Origin: Alloascoidea africana
Lineage: Eukaryota; Ascomycota; Alloascoideomycetes; Alloascoideales; Alloascoideaceae
Length of the DNA stretch: 64,000 nucleotides
NCBI GenBank assembly: GCA_030581615.1
Contig: JAKTTT010000007.1
Location: forward strand, 124,001-188,000
Direction: 5' to 3'
Shown here: positions 24,201 to 35,848 of the stretch, one piece after another
How positions within the stretch are numbered: the first letter of the stretch is position 1
How the letters are laid out: each line of letters starts with the position of its first letter
Translations under genes and position numbers: made by a program
Notes under the pieces: model-generated
The model's database searches: none
The model's input: the letters and a program-made list of their open reading frames with translations, nothing else
What the model was told of the DNA's origin: nothing

Positions 24201-24633
24201 TGGTGCAGTTGCTGGTACAATTGCTGGAGCTGTTCGCTTGGGCCTTGGCTCGCGGGCCGCCGGGCCTGGCAGTTGTAGCGGAGCTGGCGGAGCTGGCGGA
24301 GCTAGCCGTGGTAGCGTTGCTGCTGGCTGTCGAGGCCGTGGTGGTCTTGCCAGACTTGGGCAGCACGGCCGTGGTCTTGGATGCGGCCGCTGGGGCATTG
24401 GCCTTGGGAAGCTCCTTCGGGGCCAGCGTGACCACGGACAGAACGTCTTTCTTTCCCTTGCGGTGCACGGTCCTCACATGTCGCAGCAGCAAGTCTTTGC
24501 GGACGAAGGCCGATACACACAGCGAGCACTTGAAGGCCTTTTCGTTGGTGTGACTGAGCTGGTGCCTGTTGCGGTGTTCTGCTCTGCTGAAGGGCCTGTT
24601 GCAGAACGAGCAGATGTACTTTTTCACGGCCAT
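21229..24633 (-). CDS. C2H2 zinc-finger transcription factor with fungal regulatory (MHR) domain
   Basis: 1134 residues from the ATG at 24633-24631. Two classical C2H2 fingers sit at the very N-terminus: Cys8/Cys11/His24/His28 and Cys36/Cys39/His52/His57, joined by a TNEKAFK linker. After a long Ala/Ser/Pro/Thr-rich spacer comes a helical region, about residues 200-700, with AAYVLRCHPHLPFLP, WHTWQNVETLKRTIFAIYL and LFFGVEMKIGLPQ. That is the fungal-specific transcription-factor domain seen in Adr1-like C2H2 regulators. The C-terminal third is Ser/Thr/Pro-rich. Target genes cannot be told from sequence. The frame is open upstream to an ATG at 25002, but the added residues come from a GAA/CTT microsatellite and GC-rich leader, so the finger-proximal start is preferred. 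Several hexamer repeats encode Gln-Ala, Asn-Leu, Arg-Glu and Gly-Leu runs. Confidence 0.85.
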   Translation of the reverse strand: MAVKKYICSFCNRPFSRAEHRNRHQLSHTNEKAFKCSLCVSAFVRKDLLLRHVRTVHRKGKKDVLSVVTLAPKELPKANAPAAASKTTAVLPKSGKTTTASTASSNATTASSASSASSATTARPGGPRAKAQANSSSNCTSNCTSNCTTGLLPPTTDHHEQPLARPSRAARAPAHKPDLPAPPTGPAPGPATGPVAAPVPGLPRLAISTPGYSDFAAYVLRCHPHLPFLPVASVAPDTPLYWACCCIGAQLRGALPPGSPLLARVRAHLDCSPSLPAVHLALLYLSLTFQRHPERERERERERDHGGVDIDRLLAFLNDQFKVLLVQYEALTAQAQAQAQAQSIHLAWHTWQNVETLKRTIFAIYLLMSNYSLFFGVEMKIGLPQLHNVVMPCSEVLFQHLHDRQFWLDMNLNLNLNKSTGQSALSQPKFGAVYSALIINSPNLLSTMVSNFGKRILAAAIYNNLADIPNPNRPQVLASFSDLVTTTFEPEVSATGHNSFIHGVLTLNLSNIHTGHSTGTGASSSASVSVSPDVALTPAVENTFKHPLSLLNQLVNHLHPLVFESCAVLECCHVEQALHLNFGTLRSALADVSVEEMYSSMLTIINNNINQHTERIGSYRSFLVQSTLFTHLLTLLLVDDESLYMAFRQSHLTQSFEIVWVYLQLFIVTAIYVYNLEIVQLTCPQNMDPKDRQVLECLRVMLSANTSLNGYYEPPPPPPLHQYPQQHQGNFITTMVIRKWQRLLQLLGRLSLQYGDVLPKLEKSVVFLEQSINLQLQFKVDHASSSVSASASASTSAVVVSTPPTPNSSSSTHTHANANGGDVVILNQNNKRVRSHSISQREIRNMNMNMSPAYPYQQKHQRTESLSMAMSLRGSPSTSSTTTTTTGGYSQIEQFPQIFDYSFKNVKVENLIHKAPPPITTTTTTTTTTMTKSASAKQLHTVGPHNELAKSPSSPCLYPTPKLPPIITSHDIPQTPRPACTLPLTEPQAHSISKTSAGMGAGTSAGTELSPLMSLTPLSTLASVSAASSSVPRDEPSRTNQFPKTTTTMPSASNVQDPLGLELGLGLGLGLGVPLRRNNSGECASSSSSSSGSSSSSSSVSVSVSMPISSSISDMKRLLNNVSVAETQSTKQST

Positions 24634-25988
24634 TGCAACTGCTGGAGTGGATGCGAGGCTGGAAAAAGAAAATTGAGACTGGGATTGAGAGGAAAGAAGA
24701 AAAAGAAGAAGAAGAAGAAGAAGAAGAAGAAGGAGGAGGAGAGTGGAAAGGGAAAGGGGAAAAGAGGAGAAGCGATGAGCCCGCGACACTAAGCGCGGCG
24801 ACAAACTCGAATATCCGGGTCCGTGACAACGGTCCGGGTTTTTGGGATCGGGCTCGGAATCGGACGCCGCAGCCCGCCACCCAAGACCCCGCTGCATGCT
24901 GCATATGTGTTGCAGAGCCCCACTTGCCTGCACATCTCCCCGCCGTGTGCCTCTGCAGAACTCGCGGGTCTTTTTCCGTGCGGGTGGGCTCTCCCCCGCC
25001 ATATGCAGTACGGAATGCGCTTATGCAGATGCAGATGCAGATGCACTTGCAACAGCTGCCACTCGGCTCGGACCATCTTCGGATCGAGCAGGGTAACCCC
25101 AACAGTTTTCATCTGCTACCACTAGCTTTCTTGTCACCTGGTTCAATGGTTGATTGCAAACAGCGTAATCTCTTTTAGCCGCTGGTATCTCTCGTGTTCA
25201 CTTTCACTTTCATATTCATATTCATATTCTTCTCCAAACAATCTAAACTAAATCTAAAATGAAAATGAAAATGAAAAATTTGTGCCCCTCGTAACAAGGA
25301 ACCAAAAACGAATATTTAAATAAATAAAAATTCCAAAAGCTCGTTCTCTGTCTTTGTTGAGTGTAAAGGATATTGAAATACGCTTAACCCCACCATCTCC
25401 TCCTCCACCGCCTCTTCCTTCTCTCCATTAATATCAACTTGTTGCTTTCTGTTCCCTATTGTTTTACCTCTTGCTTCGTGCTAAACTCTGAGACTCAACT
25501 CGACTCGACTCCACTTATCCGTGGTACTACTAGTCATTAGCTGTCCAAGAAAAATGAAGACCTTTCTCTTGAAATAATATTTCCCCCCCCTCTTTCCCAC
25601 CAGATCATAAAGCCAAGCCGCTGTAAGCATCCTCGTAAACTGAATCTGTTTATTTTTTAATCCTTCTCCTCTTCATTCTTCATTCTTCCTCGTCACTCTT
25701 CATTTTCCATTGATCTCGTTATCAAAATACATCTTCTCTTCTTACCCAATACACTATAAAATCACTTTTTATATTTACACCGGAAAAATAAAAACATGTT
25801 TGTCTGTTTCTATGCATGTGCTTTTTCCTAAATTCTATACACCACCACCATGCCCCCATACACCCCAATTATTACTGATGTTTTTCAATAACCGGGTAAT
25901 ACACAGACACACCCATACACCCACCCAAAACACTTTCAACATTGACAAAAAAAAGTGGTTCACCAAATCAAGTGAGCGCTTATTTGAC
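24634..25988. promoter_or_regulatory. divergent promoter region, zinc-finger gene / MRPL10
   Basis: 1.35 kb between start codons. The half near the zinc-finger gene is GC-rich with a GAA-repeat leader. The half near MRPL10 is pyrimidine-rich with many TTC/CTC tracts (25300-25760). The long spacing suggests an elaborately regulated zinc-finger gene. The frame upstream of MRPL10 is open from 25710 but has no conserved peptide. Confidence 0.5.
24693..24737. repeat. (GAA)n trinucleotide microsatellite
   Basis: About twelve GAA/AGA units in the leader of the zinc-finger gene. On the minus strand they would read as a leucine run if translated. Confidence 0.85.
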
Positions 25989-26900
25989 ATGTCACAGATC
26001 TTAAGGACCACTGGCTTGTTGAGAAGCCCTGTACCGCTGACTTCAATATGGCGTGCCGGTCCATCCTCATGCTTGCCAAATACACCAATGATGATGATGA
26101 TGATGATGCAACAACAAAGAAGTCTCGGAATTATGGCAAAGCTTGGACCAAGTCCTGGTTCTCAACGAAATAAGAAGCGTTTGGGTCGAGGTGCATCGAG
26201 TGGTAAGGGCAAGACTTCAGGTCGGGGTCAAAAGGGTCAAAAGGCAAGGGGTAAAGTCAAGTCATGGTTTGAAGGAGGACAAACTCCCATATTCAAGTTG
26301 TTTCCAAAAAGAGGTTTCAAGTATTACCGTGCCCTAAACTTGGTCGAGTTGAATTTGGATAAATTGAAACAATGGCATCAAGAGGGGAGAATCCCCTTGG
26401 AACAGGGCGAAACCTTAACGATGAAGAAAATGCAGGATTCCGGTGTCCTTACTCGTACAATCCGTGATGGTGTCAAGATTTTGGGTGTTGGGAAGGAAAA
26501 CTTTGATATAAAACTCGATATTGAGGCAACAAGAGCTTCTCAAGGTGCGATTGAAGCGATTGAAAAAGCAGGTGGATCCTTCACTGCAAAATATTTTACA
26601 AACCGTTGTCTTCGTGCACATTTGAATCCCGATTCCTTTATGTCTACCTATGGAAGACTACCTCTGGAAGCAAGACCAATTAGAAGGAAAGATATTGAAT
26701 ATTATCGCAACAAGAGTAAAAGAGGTTATCTTTCAAATGAACCCCCTTTACAAGCCGCGCAGGTGAAGCAAAAGAAAACCCAGGCAAATCCTTTATTGGA
26801 ACAGTTGCAAAAATTGGAAATTAATGATTCCAAACTTGTAAGAAACAAGGGTTTTGAGCAAAACAAAAGCATAAAGTTTTCCGAAATTGCTTCTCTGTGA
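25989..26900 (+). CDS. MRPL10: mitochondrial large-subunit ribosomal protein uL15m
   Basis: 303 residues. A presequence-like start (MSQILRTTGLLRSPVPL) is followed by a short poly-Met run from an ATG microsatellite (26089-26110). The bacterial L15 signature comes next: KKRLGRGASSGKGKTSGRGQ, KARGKVKSWFEGGQTP and FKLFPKRGFK. The remainder (LNLVELNLDKLKQW, VKILGVGKENFD, ASQGAIEAIEKAGG) completes the uL15 fold, and the last 90 residues are a yeast mitochondrial extension. It corresponds to S. cerevisiae Mrpl10. The start at 25989 was chosen because the upstream open frame to 25710 lacks targeting character. Confidence 0.93.
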   Translation: MSQILRTTGLLRSPVPLTSIWRAGPSSCLPNTPMMMMMMMQQQRSLGIMAKLGPSPGSQRNKKRLGRGASSGKGKTSGRGQKGQKARGKVKSWFEGGQTPIFKLFPKRGFKYYRALNLVELNLDKLKQWHQEGRIPLEQGETLTMKKMQDSGVLTRTIRDGVKILGVGKENFDIKLDIEATRASQGAIEAIEKAGGSFTAKYFTNRCLRAHLNPDSFMSTYGRLPLEARPIRRKDIEYYRNKSKRGYLSNEPPLQAAQVKQKKTQANPLLEQLQKLEINDSKLVRNKGFEQNKSIKFSEIASL

Positions 26901-27309
26901 ATATCCTAGACTTGATGTTGATGTCTCTAGCCCATATACAGACCTCTCTCTATTTCGTCGCTGTTTTTTTGTATATATAAGTAGGATGTATATCTGTCTA
27001 TATTGGCCATAGTTTCACTTATCCTCTAACCTAGGTAGCGTCTTTTTGAGCGCAAAAAAATAAAGAAAAGATAAAGATAAAAGAGCCGTATACAATGGGT
27101 AATCTCTAGAAAGTCATTCATAAATAGCATCATACAGGAATAGCGAAACAATTAAGGAAGCAAAAGAAAGAACCAACAACAACAAAAAAAAATTCTTAAA
27201 AAAAAAAGCAAGCTTAATTCATCTAAAAACGATGCAATATAACAAATTGATGCAAGATATTGTTCTTTCGAAAAAAAAAAAAAAAATTGGGAGATCGAAT
27301 TCTCTCCAC
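26901..27309. other. convergent intergenic region
   Basis: 409 bp of AT-rich 3' flank between MRPL10 and the FMP27-type gene, with several A runs of 8-15. No gene seen. Confidence 0.6.
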
Positions 27310-30300
27310 TTAAGAACGTCGTCGAACCAGTTTCAATAGGTACTCCTCATCGGAAGATTCCGACTCGCTTTCATCTTCTCGAAATCCAAAAAGACTGATT
27401 GAATCTCCTCCTGCTCTCCTTCTTGTATGATAACTTTTCTCTTTCTCAAATGTCCCTGATGATGCAAGTACTCCATTCGAAATGGATCCCCTTCTACTAC
27501 TTTTCCTCCTTGTATGTTGTTGAATAACTGTTTTACCTGCATCTCGAAGCTCTTGAAGTGTCGTAAACGCTGCATAGGTCGATAATTGTCGCAAAGGCTC
27601 CGCTATTCTTGCGGGTGTATGACGCTTCATCTTATTCCCAAAAAGCTGTCCCGTATGGCTCAATAACGTTTTCATAACATCTAGAAATGCACCGTTAGAA
27701 ATCACAAAAATAATTATGTCCGTTTGTCCCCCCTCTAAAAAAAAAATATAATTACCTTTCCTAAACTGCTTGACCAGATCAACAACAGTCCATGTCTTAT
27801 TCAAATACTCCAAATCAGGTAACTTGAAGACAAACTCGTGAACACTTATCAACCTTTGAGCTCCCTTGCCCTGTACCCAAACCTAGTTAGAACCATCGAG
27901 ATGCGTTAACTATGAAAAAAAAAAAAAAAAAACTTACATTGTAGGAAAGACACAATACAACGCTTGGGATGTTGATTTGTACAATACTCAAGTATTTTGA
28001 AGCCCGTGTAACCATTTTTGAAATGTCATCCAACTCTTCTTCGTCAACGGGCTTGGATCCTTGAGACGAAGTAACTTGCAAAATTGAACGTTTAGATCCT
28101 CTGGCACTGGGACGAGAAGAAAGTCGACTACCTGAATCACTTGAGCTTTCTGTTGCAGTTGTCCTACCTGAATAAACTGATGGCTGATGCTGCTTGCGAT
28201 CGAGCATACTGAATCCAAATAATGACCTTGATGATGAATCCACAACTGATCCGTTCCTATCCACCGTTGGGGTTTTGGAATCCTCATCTGAATCATCATC
28301 TGAATCATCATCACTATCTCCAGAGATGTTGATCAAAGGACCGCCCATTCCAAAATCCCCGTCTAGAATTCCATTCTCACCCGAATCATTATCTTGAATG
28401 GCAGGAAATATAAACCTAAAGATACTTTCTCCAGTATCTTGGTCCAATTGAAGCTTTAAAGGCTTCATGGAAATATTCAGATACTCAATGACCTTGATAC
28501 CTCCAATCGGTTCCAACATCTTCCATTCAACTTTGATCAAATTGTCTCCATCGTTAGTAACCATGTTTGAATCAAAGTAATAAGGGCTGATCAACTCAGG
28601 GTAAAGAACACCTTTCCTCAGATTGAACCCTTGCATCATTTTAACGTTGATTGCATTACGATTCGAACCATCGCTCGACTCCACTCTTTTAAAATCCGCA
28701 TTTGCAATCGCAAGATCTAAAAGAGGAGCCCCTTGATCGTCAATAACATGTCCTATAATTTGATCAGCACCAATAAGCCATTCCAATACGTCAACAACCC
28801 CAGCCTTGTTATTATAAGAATCATGCTTCTTCTGTATGCCTCGTGTCATGGCCTCCATTATCAAATACAACTCCATTTTCAAGTTTTGTAATTTACCCTT
28901 CACAATCTCATAGTCTTTGTATTCAACATTATTCATCAAAGCCCTCCGTGAGCTCATCGTGTCCTTAAGATTTCTGATAATCTCAACCTGTTCTTGTAAA
29001 AGTTGAACCCGTTCTCGGGCACCTGTAAGTTCTCTAAAATCAGTCGCAAGAATAATCTTTTGCAATCTCTCCATTGTTTTTTTCCCCTCTGGTTCACTAT
29101 ACATGAGCAAATTCATAACAATGTCCTGGAAACTTAAAAACTGATCAGAATTGAATGAAGCTGTCACCTTGGGGAAGAAAACAGAAAGCTTGTTTGGTTT
29201 ATGAACCCCCATTGCCAATAATCCACCTGCTCCAGCTTCAATTCCAGCTCCAACTGCAAGTTCATCATCCTCTGTGTCGGTGTCGGTGTCCGCCGTCAAC
29301 AACTGGTTTATCTGGTCATAACGTAAACACGCTGTGATTCTCGATGCAACAAGTGCAGATTTTAAAGAATCAAAATCGTAACATAGCTCATTTGCTAACC
29401 AAGGTGGCCAAGACGCAACGGACCCATATGATTTTTTCCGGAAATGCAGGATCGAATCATTAGAAATATCGTTCCGGTTAAGAATAAACATTTGAGCTTC
29501 CCTCAACGTTACGCCAAATCTCCTTCCAGCGAGACCCGATTCGAGAGTGTTTTTTTGAACAATGGAAATAACGCTTAGCTGGATACTCTGTGAAAATATA
29601 ATCATGCATGAATCAAGTTCTTCATCCCCTACAAGCTGAATCTGTGGCGCTATAAGCTTGAACAGATAAGTATCTTGGGCTTTATGATGTCCATCGACTG
29701 GCTCTCTCAACTCCTCATCAAAGTTGTCAACCCGCGCTTGATACGAGTTGTTTGTACGAACAATGTCCGACTTTAAAGATGTATCGTTGAACTCGATAGC
29801 ATTCCTCCTTTCCTCCGTGTTTTCATAGATGCTATTTAAAACATCGGAGAAAATTTGCTCGTCAATGTTTGCCCGGTCCTTGTGTTCTTCTATTATAGCC
29901 TCAAGTTGTTTAACAGCACGGTAGGTTGAATAGTAAGACATGTTCTTTCTCAACCCCACCTGGTGCACATATCTATAGATCAAATCCCGGCTTTGACGGT
30001 TCCATTTCAGCAACATGTTATGGAGAAGAAACCGATTCGCAAAGCTCTTATTCTTCTCCTCAGTCGCTTCAAGCTCCTCAATTGAGGTTAGGTAAGAATC
30101 AGCCCTTTGTGCATTTGGTTCCAAGTTGTTTGAATTAACGTTGTTCAAGACGGCGTCATACTCCTTTAGCCTCTTTTGAATTCCTCTAGTGCTCTCTTCT
30201 ATCTGTTCAATCTTGCTCCTCAGGCCAAACTCACGGGGCATTTGATTAGAATTTTTCCTCAGTGCCTTGACCATCTCCAAGTTTGCGGTAACACATTCTT

Positions 30301-33300
30301 CCAACTCTTTCATTCTCGCCTCTAGAAGAGAGGCCTGTGTTTTACCAAAGGAATGAACACCAAACAGACAATTGTGTGATTGTTCGTTACCAAACGGCGC
30401 CATTGAATCCTCAGTGCTGCCACTGCTTCCAACAGCTTCCAAAGTGTCTTCTTCATCCTCTCCGGTTTGCCTGAAATAAGAAAACCTGGGAGTGTATACC
30501 AAGGGTATGATGGAGATTGAAGGGGTGGCGGAAAATGCTCCACAATTTCCAATCTCAACAAAGTCCTCCACGTCAATCCATGACGTATCCTGGTCGAATA
30601 TTTTGAAATTCTTAATGTTGTCATACTCCGGGTTGAAAGGAACACTTGTTCTGGATCGAATCGAGGATCTGAAAGAGGCCTGTGTGGATCTGCCTTCCTC
30701 ATCCGTGAAATGATGCGCCAAGTCATCTTCTGGTGGATTTTTGGTTTTCTTCTTGAAAGATGCACTTAATCCTCTTATATCTGCTTCAAAAAGATTAATC
30801 TCACCCTCGTTGAATTGCATGTTCCAAAGCTTTTTGGTAATGTTCAACTTGCTATTGTGATAAACAACCTTCTCCTTGCGTTGATGCAAATCCATAAAAA
30901 AACAATCAACCTTGGCCTTGAGACCTGTAGCTGAAAATTGTTCTTCTGTTTGAACGTCATCATCGCTGGCAGCATGTTGATACATATGCGATACATACAA
31001 TGGAGCCAGTAACAATTGGTATTTTATGGTGTACAGGTGAGAGACAAACTTTTTGGTTGGTTTTTCTTCACCCGAGGTGAACATTTTGCCATGTCGCACA
31101 GGCAGCGCCATGTTTCCTCCAAACAGTTTCCACCAATTGAAAAACTGAGAAAATATGCCTGGTGATAGGTACAATGCGTTGTAACTGGATTCATCCGGCT
31201 TTACAATTTCTTTTTTCCAATCGTCTACAGGGGGTGCGAGTATCGAAAATGCCAGGTGAATGTATTGACTTCGGAAACCCTTGTATGCATCGTAATTCCT
31301 ATCACAATGGTCAGGGTGTTTTAATTCAATTGCGTAGTGTGGGATTGAGGTGATAATCCTATTTCCTCGGCCATCGTCTCGTTCCAAAACAACGCCAATT
31401 ATAAACTTTACACCGCCAGAGAGTTTCATGGCAAACTTTTCGAAAAAAACGGTTGTCTCTTTGACCTTGCTCGACGCCATAATGTTGTTATTTGTGAAAT
31501 CGCCATAGGTTGCGGAGGAATCATCCATGGAACACCAATACAAAAGTTTGCTCATTGCATAATTTGGCACAGCCAAAACAATGTCATAAGAATTAACAAT
31601 CAAAAACTCTTGTGGGTTGGGAGTTTCATTAATTACTATCTTGACGTTCTTTTGGAAACACAGTACAAATCCAGAGCTTTGGCCGGTGATTTCATAGGGA
31701 CTTCTCGATCCTTTCAAAAGCACCTGGACATCTCCCAAAGGCCACACAAATGCGAGATGACCATGGAAGATCATTCTAATCTTGTCCCAAAATCCAATCT
31801 TGTCAGAAGGGTCTAACTGTGGTTTAGAAAATGCATCAAAAATCAGCATCAGTTGCTGGATTGCCGGTTGGTAGGAAGTGCCCCAGGTCACTTGAGTTGG
31901 ATCTTTTGAATTTATTTTTGAAGAGAAATCCGCATACATCTTTACCGACCCTATGGTCCTTTGAATCACCACAGAGTAAAGATCGCTCCCTTCCTTTGCT
32001 AAAGGAACAAGTGGAACAAAAACTTTCCTGATAGATTCTGGTCCTTTGATCATTTCCTCTGCAATGACAAGATGGCCAGAAAGCTCCATCGCTGGCAATC
32101 CTCTCGGTTGAGAAGGTTGAACTCCTGGTATGCGTACAAAAGGCAATGGATAGTCTCGTAAATGCAGTCTTCCCTCGCCGAGCTTTATGCAAGTATAAAG
32201 AGGGATACAAAGAGAGTACTGCATAGATTCCGGTATTCCCTTCCCTAGACGATGAAGAACCGAGGACAACTCAGATATTGGGAATATAGGTTTCTGAATA
32301 TGGGCATCGAGGTCGCGAACAATCAAATGTGCGAGAGGCGGGGCACAGGGAAATTGAAGAATCGGGTCTTTTGTTAAAAAATTCGTATTGCCATCCTTTG
32401 AACCCCACAAAAGCTCCGAGGCTAGCGAGATATCGGTTCTCCGAGCTTCTCTTGCTCTTCGAATTCTTTGAATCCAGGAACTGGAGAATCCCTCATAAAG
32501 CGCATTTCTTTTACTTGAAATATCTGCAAGCACATCTTCAAGGCTTCTCTCTTTTGCCATTTTGGAAAGCTTCTTGAGATCAGAACTTGAGCTGTACTGT
32601 CTTATTGTATTCGTACGTGATTGTCTCCTCTTGATGTGAAAGCGGGGATCTGAAGGCGTTTTTCCAGATGAAAAGCTGGATGAATGCTTTAACGAGCGGG
32701 TGCTTTCATTGTCAGACGACATTTCAGCTTTCTTAAACAAGTTTGTAGATGATTTGGATGAATGTAGAGAGATTGTATCGTCTTTTAATGAAGGGGGTGC
32801 ACACGATATCATCGTTTCGGCTCTTGCCTCAAATAGCTCCAGCTTTTCAAGTCTGATTCTCTGCTCGACACGCCCAAGCTGATAGATAAGCCCCAATTCT
32901 GCTTCAAAAGGATCGTCATCGACTGTGAAAACAAAAGTGCTTGACTTTAATCTCACTGATGGGAGTAACTTGGGTTCCTCAGGAGTCGGCATCAGTATAC
33001 TCTTGGAGGAGTTGGTTTTGAAACTGTGCTGTATCTGCTTTATCGATTTCAACCAAAGTGTGATATTATCAAAAAGCCGATGGAAAACAAACTGATGCGG
33101 GACAATCAAACCTCCCCATGATAAAGAAACCAAAATTTGTTGATCTCCATCCTCTTTTGCTCCTTCAGAATCATTATCACTATTGTTGTGTCCATAATCA
33201 ACGCCAACTGTATTTAAACAGAGAATTCTATTCCAAGCGTCTCTAACTGTTGGAGATGTTGCACAAACAACGACTTTATCACTGAGCACTCGAATGTTTT

Positions 33301-35848
33301 TTTCAAGAAACCTGTAAAAAAGGAAATTTTGAATGAAAAACTTCAATTGGAAATTGTCTGGAAGTTCCATTTTCAGTGAAACAAGGGGGACATGGGCAGA
33401 AACAGTAATTCCCACTTTCGATTCAAGTTCTTCCATTAATAGTGGCTCCTCTATATTATCTGTTGTTCGTGTTCGTTTGCTTGATGAGGAAAAAGCATTG
33501 CGCAAGATAAGCAAACTAGAAACGGCGAGGAAATGTAATGTTATAGAGTAATTTACCGAAAGGTCATCCACCACAAAGCCAATGTCCAACAATTGTTCAA
33601 CCTGATTTTCAAACAACAATACCGTTTCTAAATGGCCCATTGTCAGGAATTCTTTACACTCCATGCTGTTTCCGTGTTTTGGATTTTCAATCATCATGGT
33701 CCCTGTGACGTCGTGAATGTCAATTCGGGATCCCAGAGGCCCCGTGCGGGAGGAATGGGGGTCGTATAGAAATGAAGAAGATCTAATTTGTAGCTTGAGC
33801 GTTCTTATAAAATCGGCAGAGTCATTCTTATCAAAGTCTCCTAGAGATGCAACACTTTCGTGATTTGTGAAAACGGAGCGACATCCAACTTTAAGTGATG
33901 AATCTGAAAAATGAATTTGAATCACTGTTGGCCATGGACCTAAATTGCATATCATATTGTACATTCGATCCAAGAGTGGTAATTTTTTTGGCTTCATAGG
34001 TTTTTGTTTTGCTTGAGATGGGACAATGCCGTGGTTTATCTGTTGGAAAATCTGGTCCAACCCCAGTATGATATCAACTTCTGATAGATCAACCTCCAAT
34101 GAACCAACATTTGCAAGAATTGAAGATTTGAGACTTTTCTCATGTTCGAAAGATGCAGTAAAGTCCGAGTTTCCAAGCCTTGCAAAATCGTACCAGATTA
34201 TTTCTGACTCCATAAAACAGACCAATACTGAAGATACTTGACAAGAAAAGGACATTTGAGCCTTGGAGGATTGGCCGAATTTATATGTGTTTTCGAATTT
34301 TGTATTTATGAGAGAACTGGAAAGTGTATAACCATGTGACTCCTCTGTTCCATCAGCAGTTACATTTGAATACAGTAGTCTCGCTGAAGGTTCTTCGAGT
34401 GTCAGTTTCAAAGAGATCTTGGGTAGTTGTCTATTGATGAAAAAACTGATAAACCGTTGAAAAGCACCTTTCGATTTGGCTCGAGTTTTTGAACTTCGAG
34501 GACTGCCAACAGCGCTTTCCGTCTCAAGGTCTGGAGAAGCAAGTCCAGCCAAAATTGTTCTTAGTTCATTTATGTGAATTTCCACAATTGGATTTGAAAT
34601 GGTGATGCTTGCCTGTGCTTTGATACTGTTATGTGCACCACTGTTGATTGACTCCAAAATCACGGTGATGACATTTGATTTGGAGGAAAAAGTAACTGTT
34701 GTTATATGAACAATTTCCCTTGAGAATTTGCCGTCTTTTGTATGGAGGTAGACTCTCAGTGAGAGTAAAGAAACTATACTCTGGCTGATTTGGTCATCTG
34801 GCGAAAACAAGAGTGTATAGCCTGGATTTTTCCTATCCAGCATTCTCATGTTCAACGAGACTTCTCTCGCAGAGGAAGATAAAGTTGCGCTGCTGAGGAA
34901 AGGAACATTTTTAATTTCAAAGACATTGATATGGAAGCTGACCTCCTCAAAAATGTTTGCATACAGAGTGTCTAGTTTCCCAAGGGTGGATTCGGAAGAG
35001 AAAGAGTGCTTGTGGGTTTTGTTAAAAGGGTTGGGACTGGGTACATCTATTGAAGTACCATCGGACGAAGGAAAAGAATTGGTTTTCTCATCGTCTGGGC
35101 TTTTTAGGCTCTTGAGATCCAACAAAAGATCATTTATGCAGCTCAGATCAGCTTTGAGTAGGCCAACGTTAACTTTTAAGTTTAGGCATTTTATTGCAAA
35201 CGTGTCTAAGCTGAATGTTCCTGACAAATTGACTGAAAGTTCTTTCAATTCACAAATATCATTAGGATGATCTTTTGTCTCCAACTTCAATGACTCCAGG
35301 TCGATAGAAGCGCCAATCGCATTGTTTTGGTTTGTGTAGGATAAAACAATTTTCTCAAAAGTGATTACATTCGAGCTTGTGATCTCAAGGTCGATATTCG
35401 TGAGAACAATGGTAAAGCGCTTGATAAATGAGATATACCTAAACCATTTGGGGAGAATTTGTATGCCTTCTTTGTCTTCAGTTAGGTAACTGGAGAGGGT
35501 TCTTCTTCGTTGTGGGTGAGTAGATCCCTTTCGTAATCCTCCTGCTTTTGTTACAGTTGTTCTTTTGTGAAGTTTCACACAAAGTCCGTGCAGCTCAAGG
35601 GAGATCCAATTTGAATAAGAACTTTTGGGATGTCGAGGTTGTAGAGATAGACGGTCGAGGTATATAGTAAATCCAGGTCTTTTCACCGATATGCCATTAA
35701 CTGAAAATAAGCCCAGGTATTGAAATTTTATGTTCAGTTTTTTGCTAACATGTTGGAGACCATAATAGAGAACACAAGACAGCGTTACGGCAAATATGGC
35801 AAGACTGGTAGTAATCCATGTTAGATAGAAAGGGGAGCATATACCCAT
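27310..35848 (-). CDS. FMP27: FMP27/Hobbit-type bridge-like lipid transfer protein, three exons
   Basis: Exon 1 is 35848-27938, exon 2 is 27870-27756 and exon 3 is 27680-27310. The introns are 67 and 75 nt (GTAAGT and GTAATT donors, CTAAC branch sites). The protein is 2798 residues, against about 2600 in S. cerevisiae Fmp27 and Ypr117w. A hydrophobic anchor sits at residues 9-31. Family landmarks are GFWDK near residue 1352 (DKIGFWDKIRMIFHG) and WPPW near 2146 (SVASWPPWLANELC), plus a conserved end (GKGAQRLISVHEFVFKLP, NKTW) that spans the splice junctions. Members form a long hydrophobic groove built of repeated beta domains at ER-plasma membrane or ER-mitochondria contacts. The acidic, serine-rich stretch near 2500-2600 is disordered. 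Budding yeast has two paralogues and this could be the ancestor-like single copy. Confidence 0.93.

Noticed and set aside
23473-24792. 439-codon frame antisense to the zinc-finger gene
   Set aside because: It is a composition shadow in GC-rich DNA opposite a gene with clear domains, and shows no domain of its own.
24634-25002. 123-residue N-terminal extension of the zinc-finger protein
   Set aside because: The frame is open with an ATG, but the residues come from a GAA-repeat and GC-rich leader. The zinc fingers start right after the downstream ATG.
27871-27893. Alternative upstream acceptor in the first intron of the FMP27-type gene
   Set aside because: A CTAACTAG acceptor would add VWVQ before GKGAQR. 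Family sequences read straight from the SY/F position to GKG, so the later CAG is preferred.
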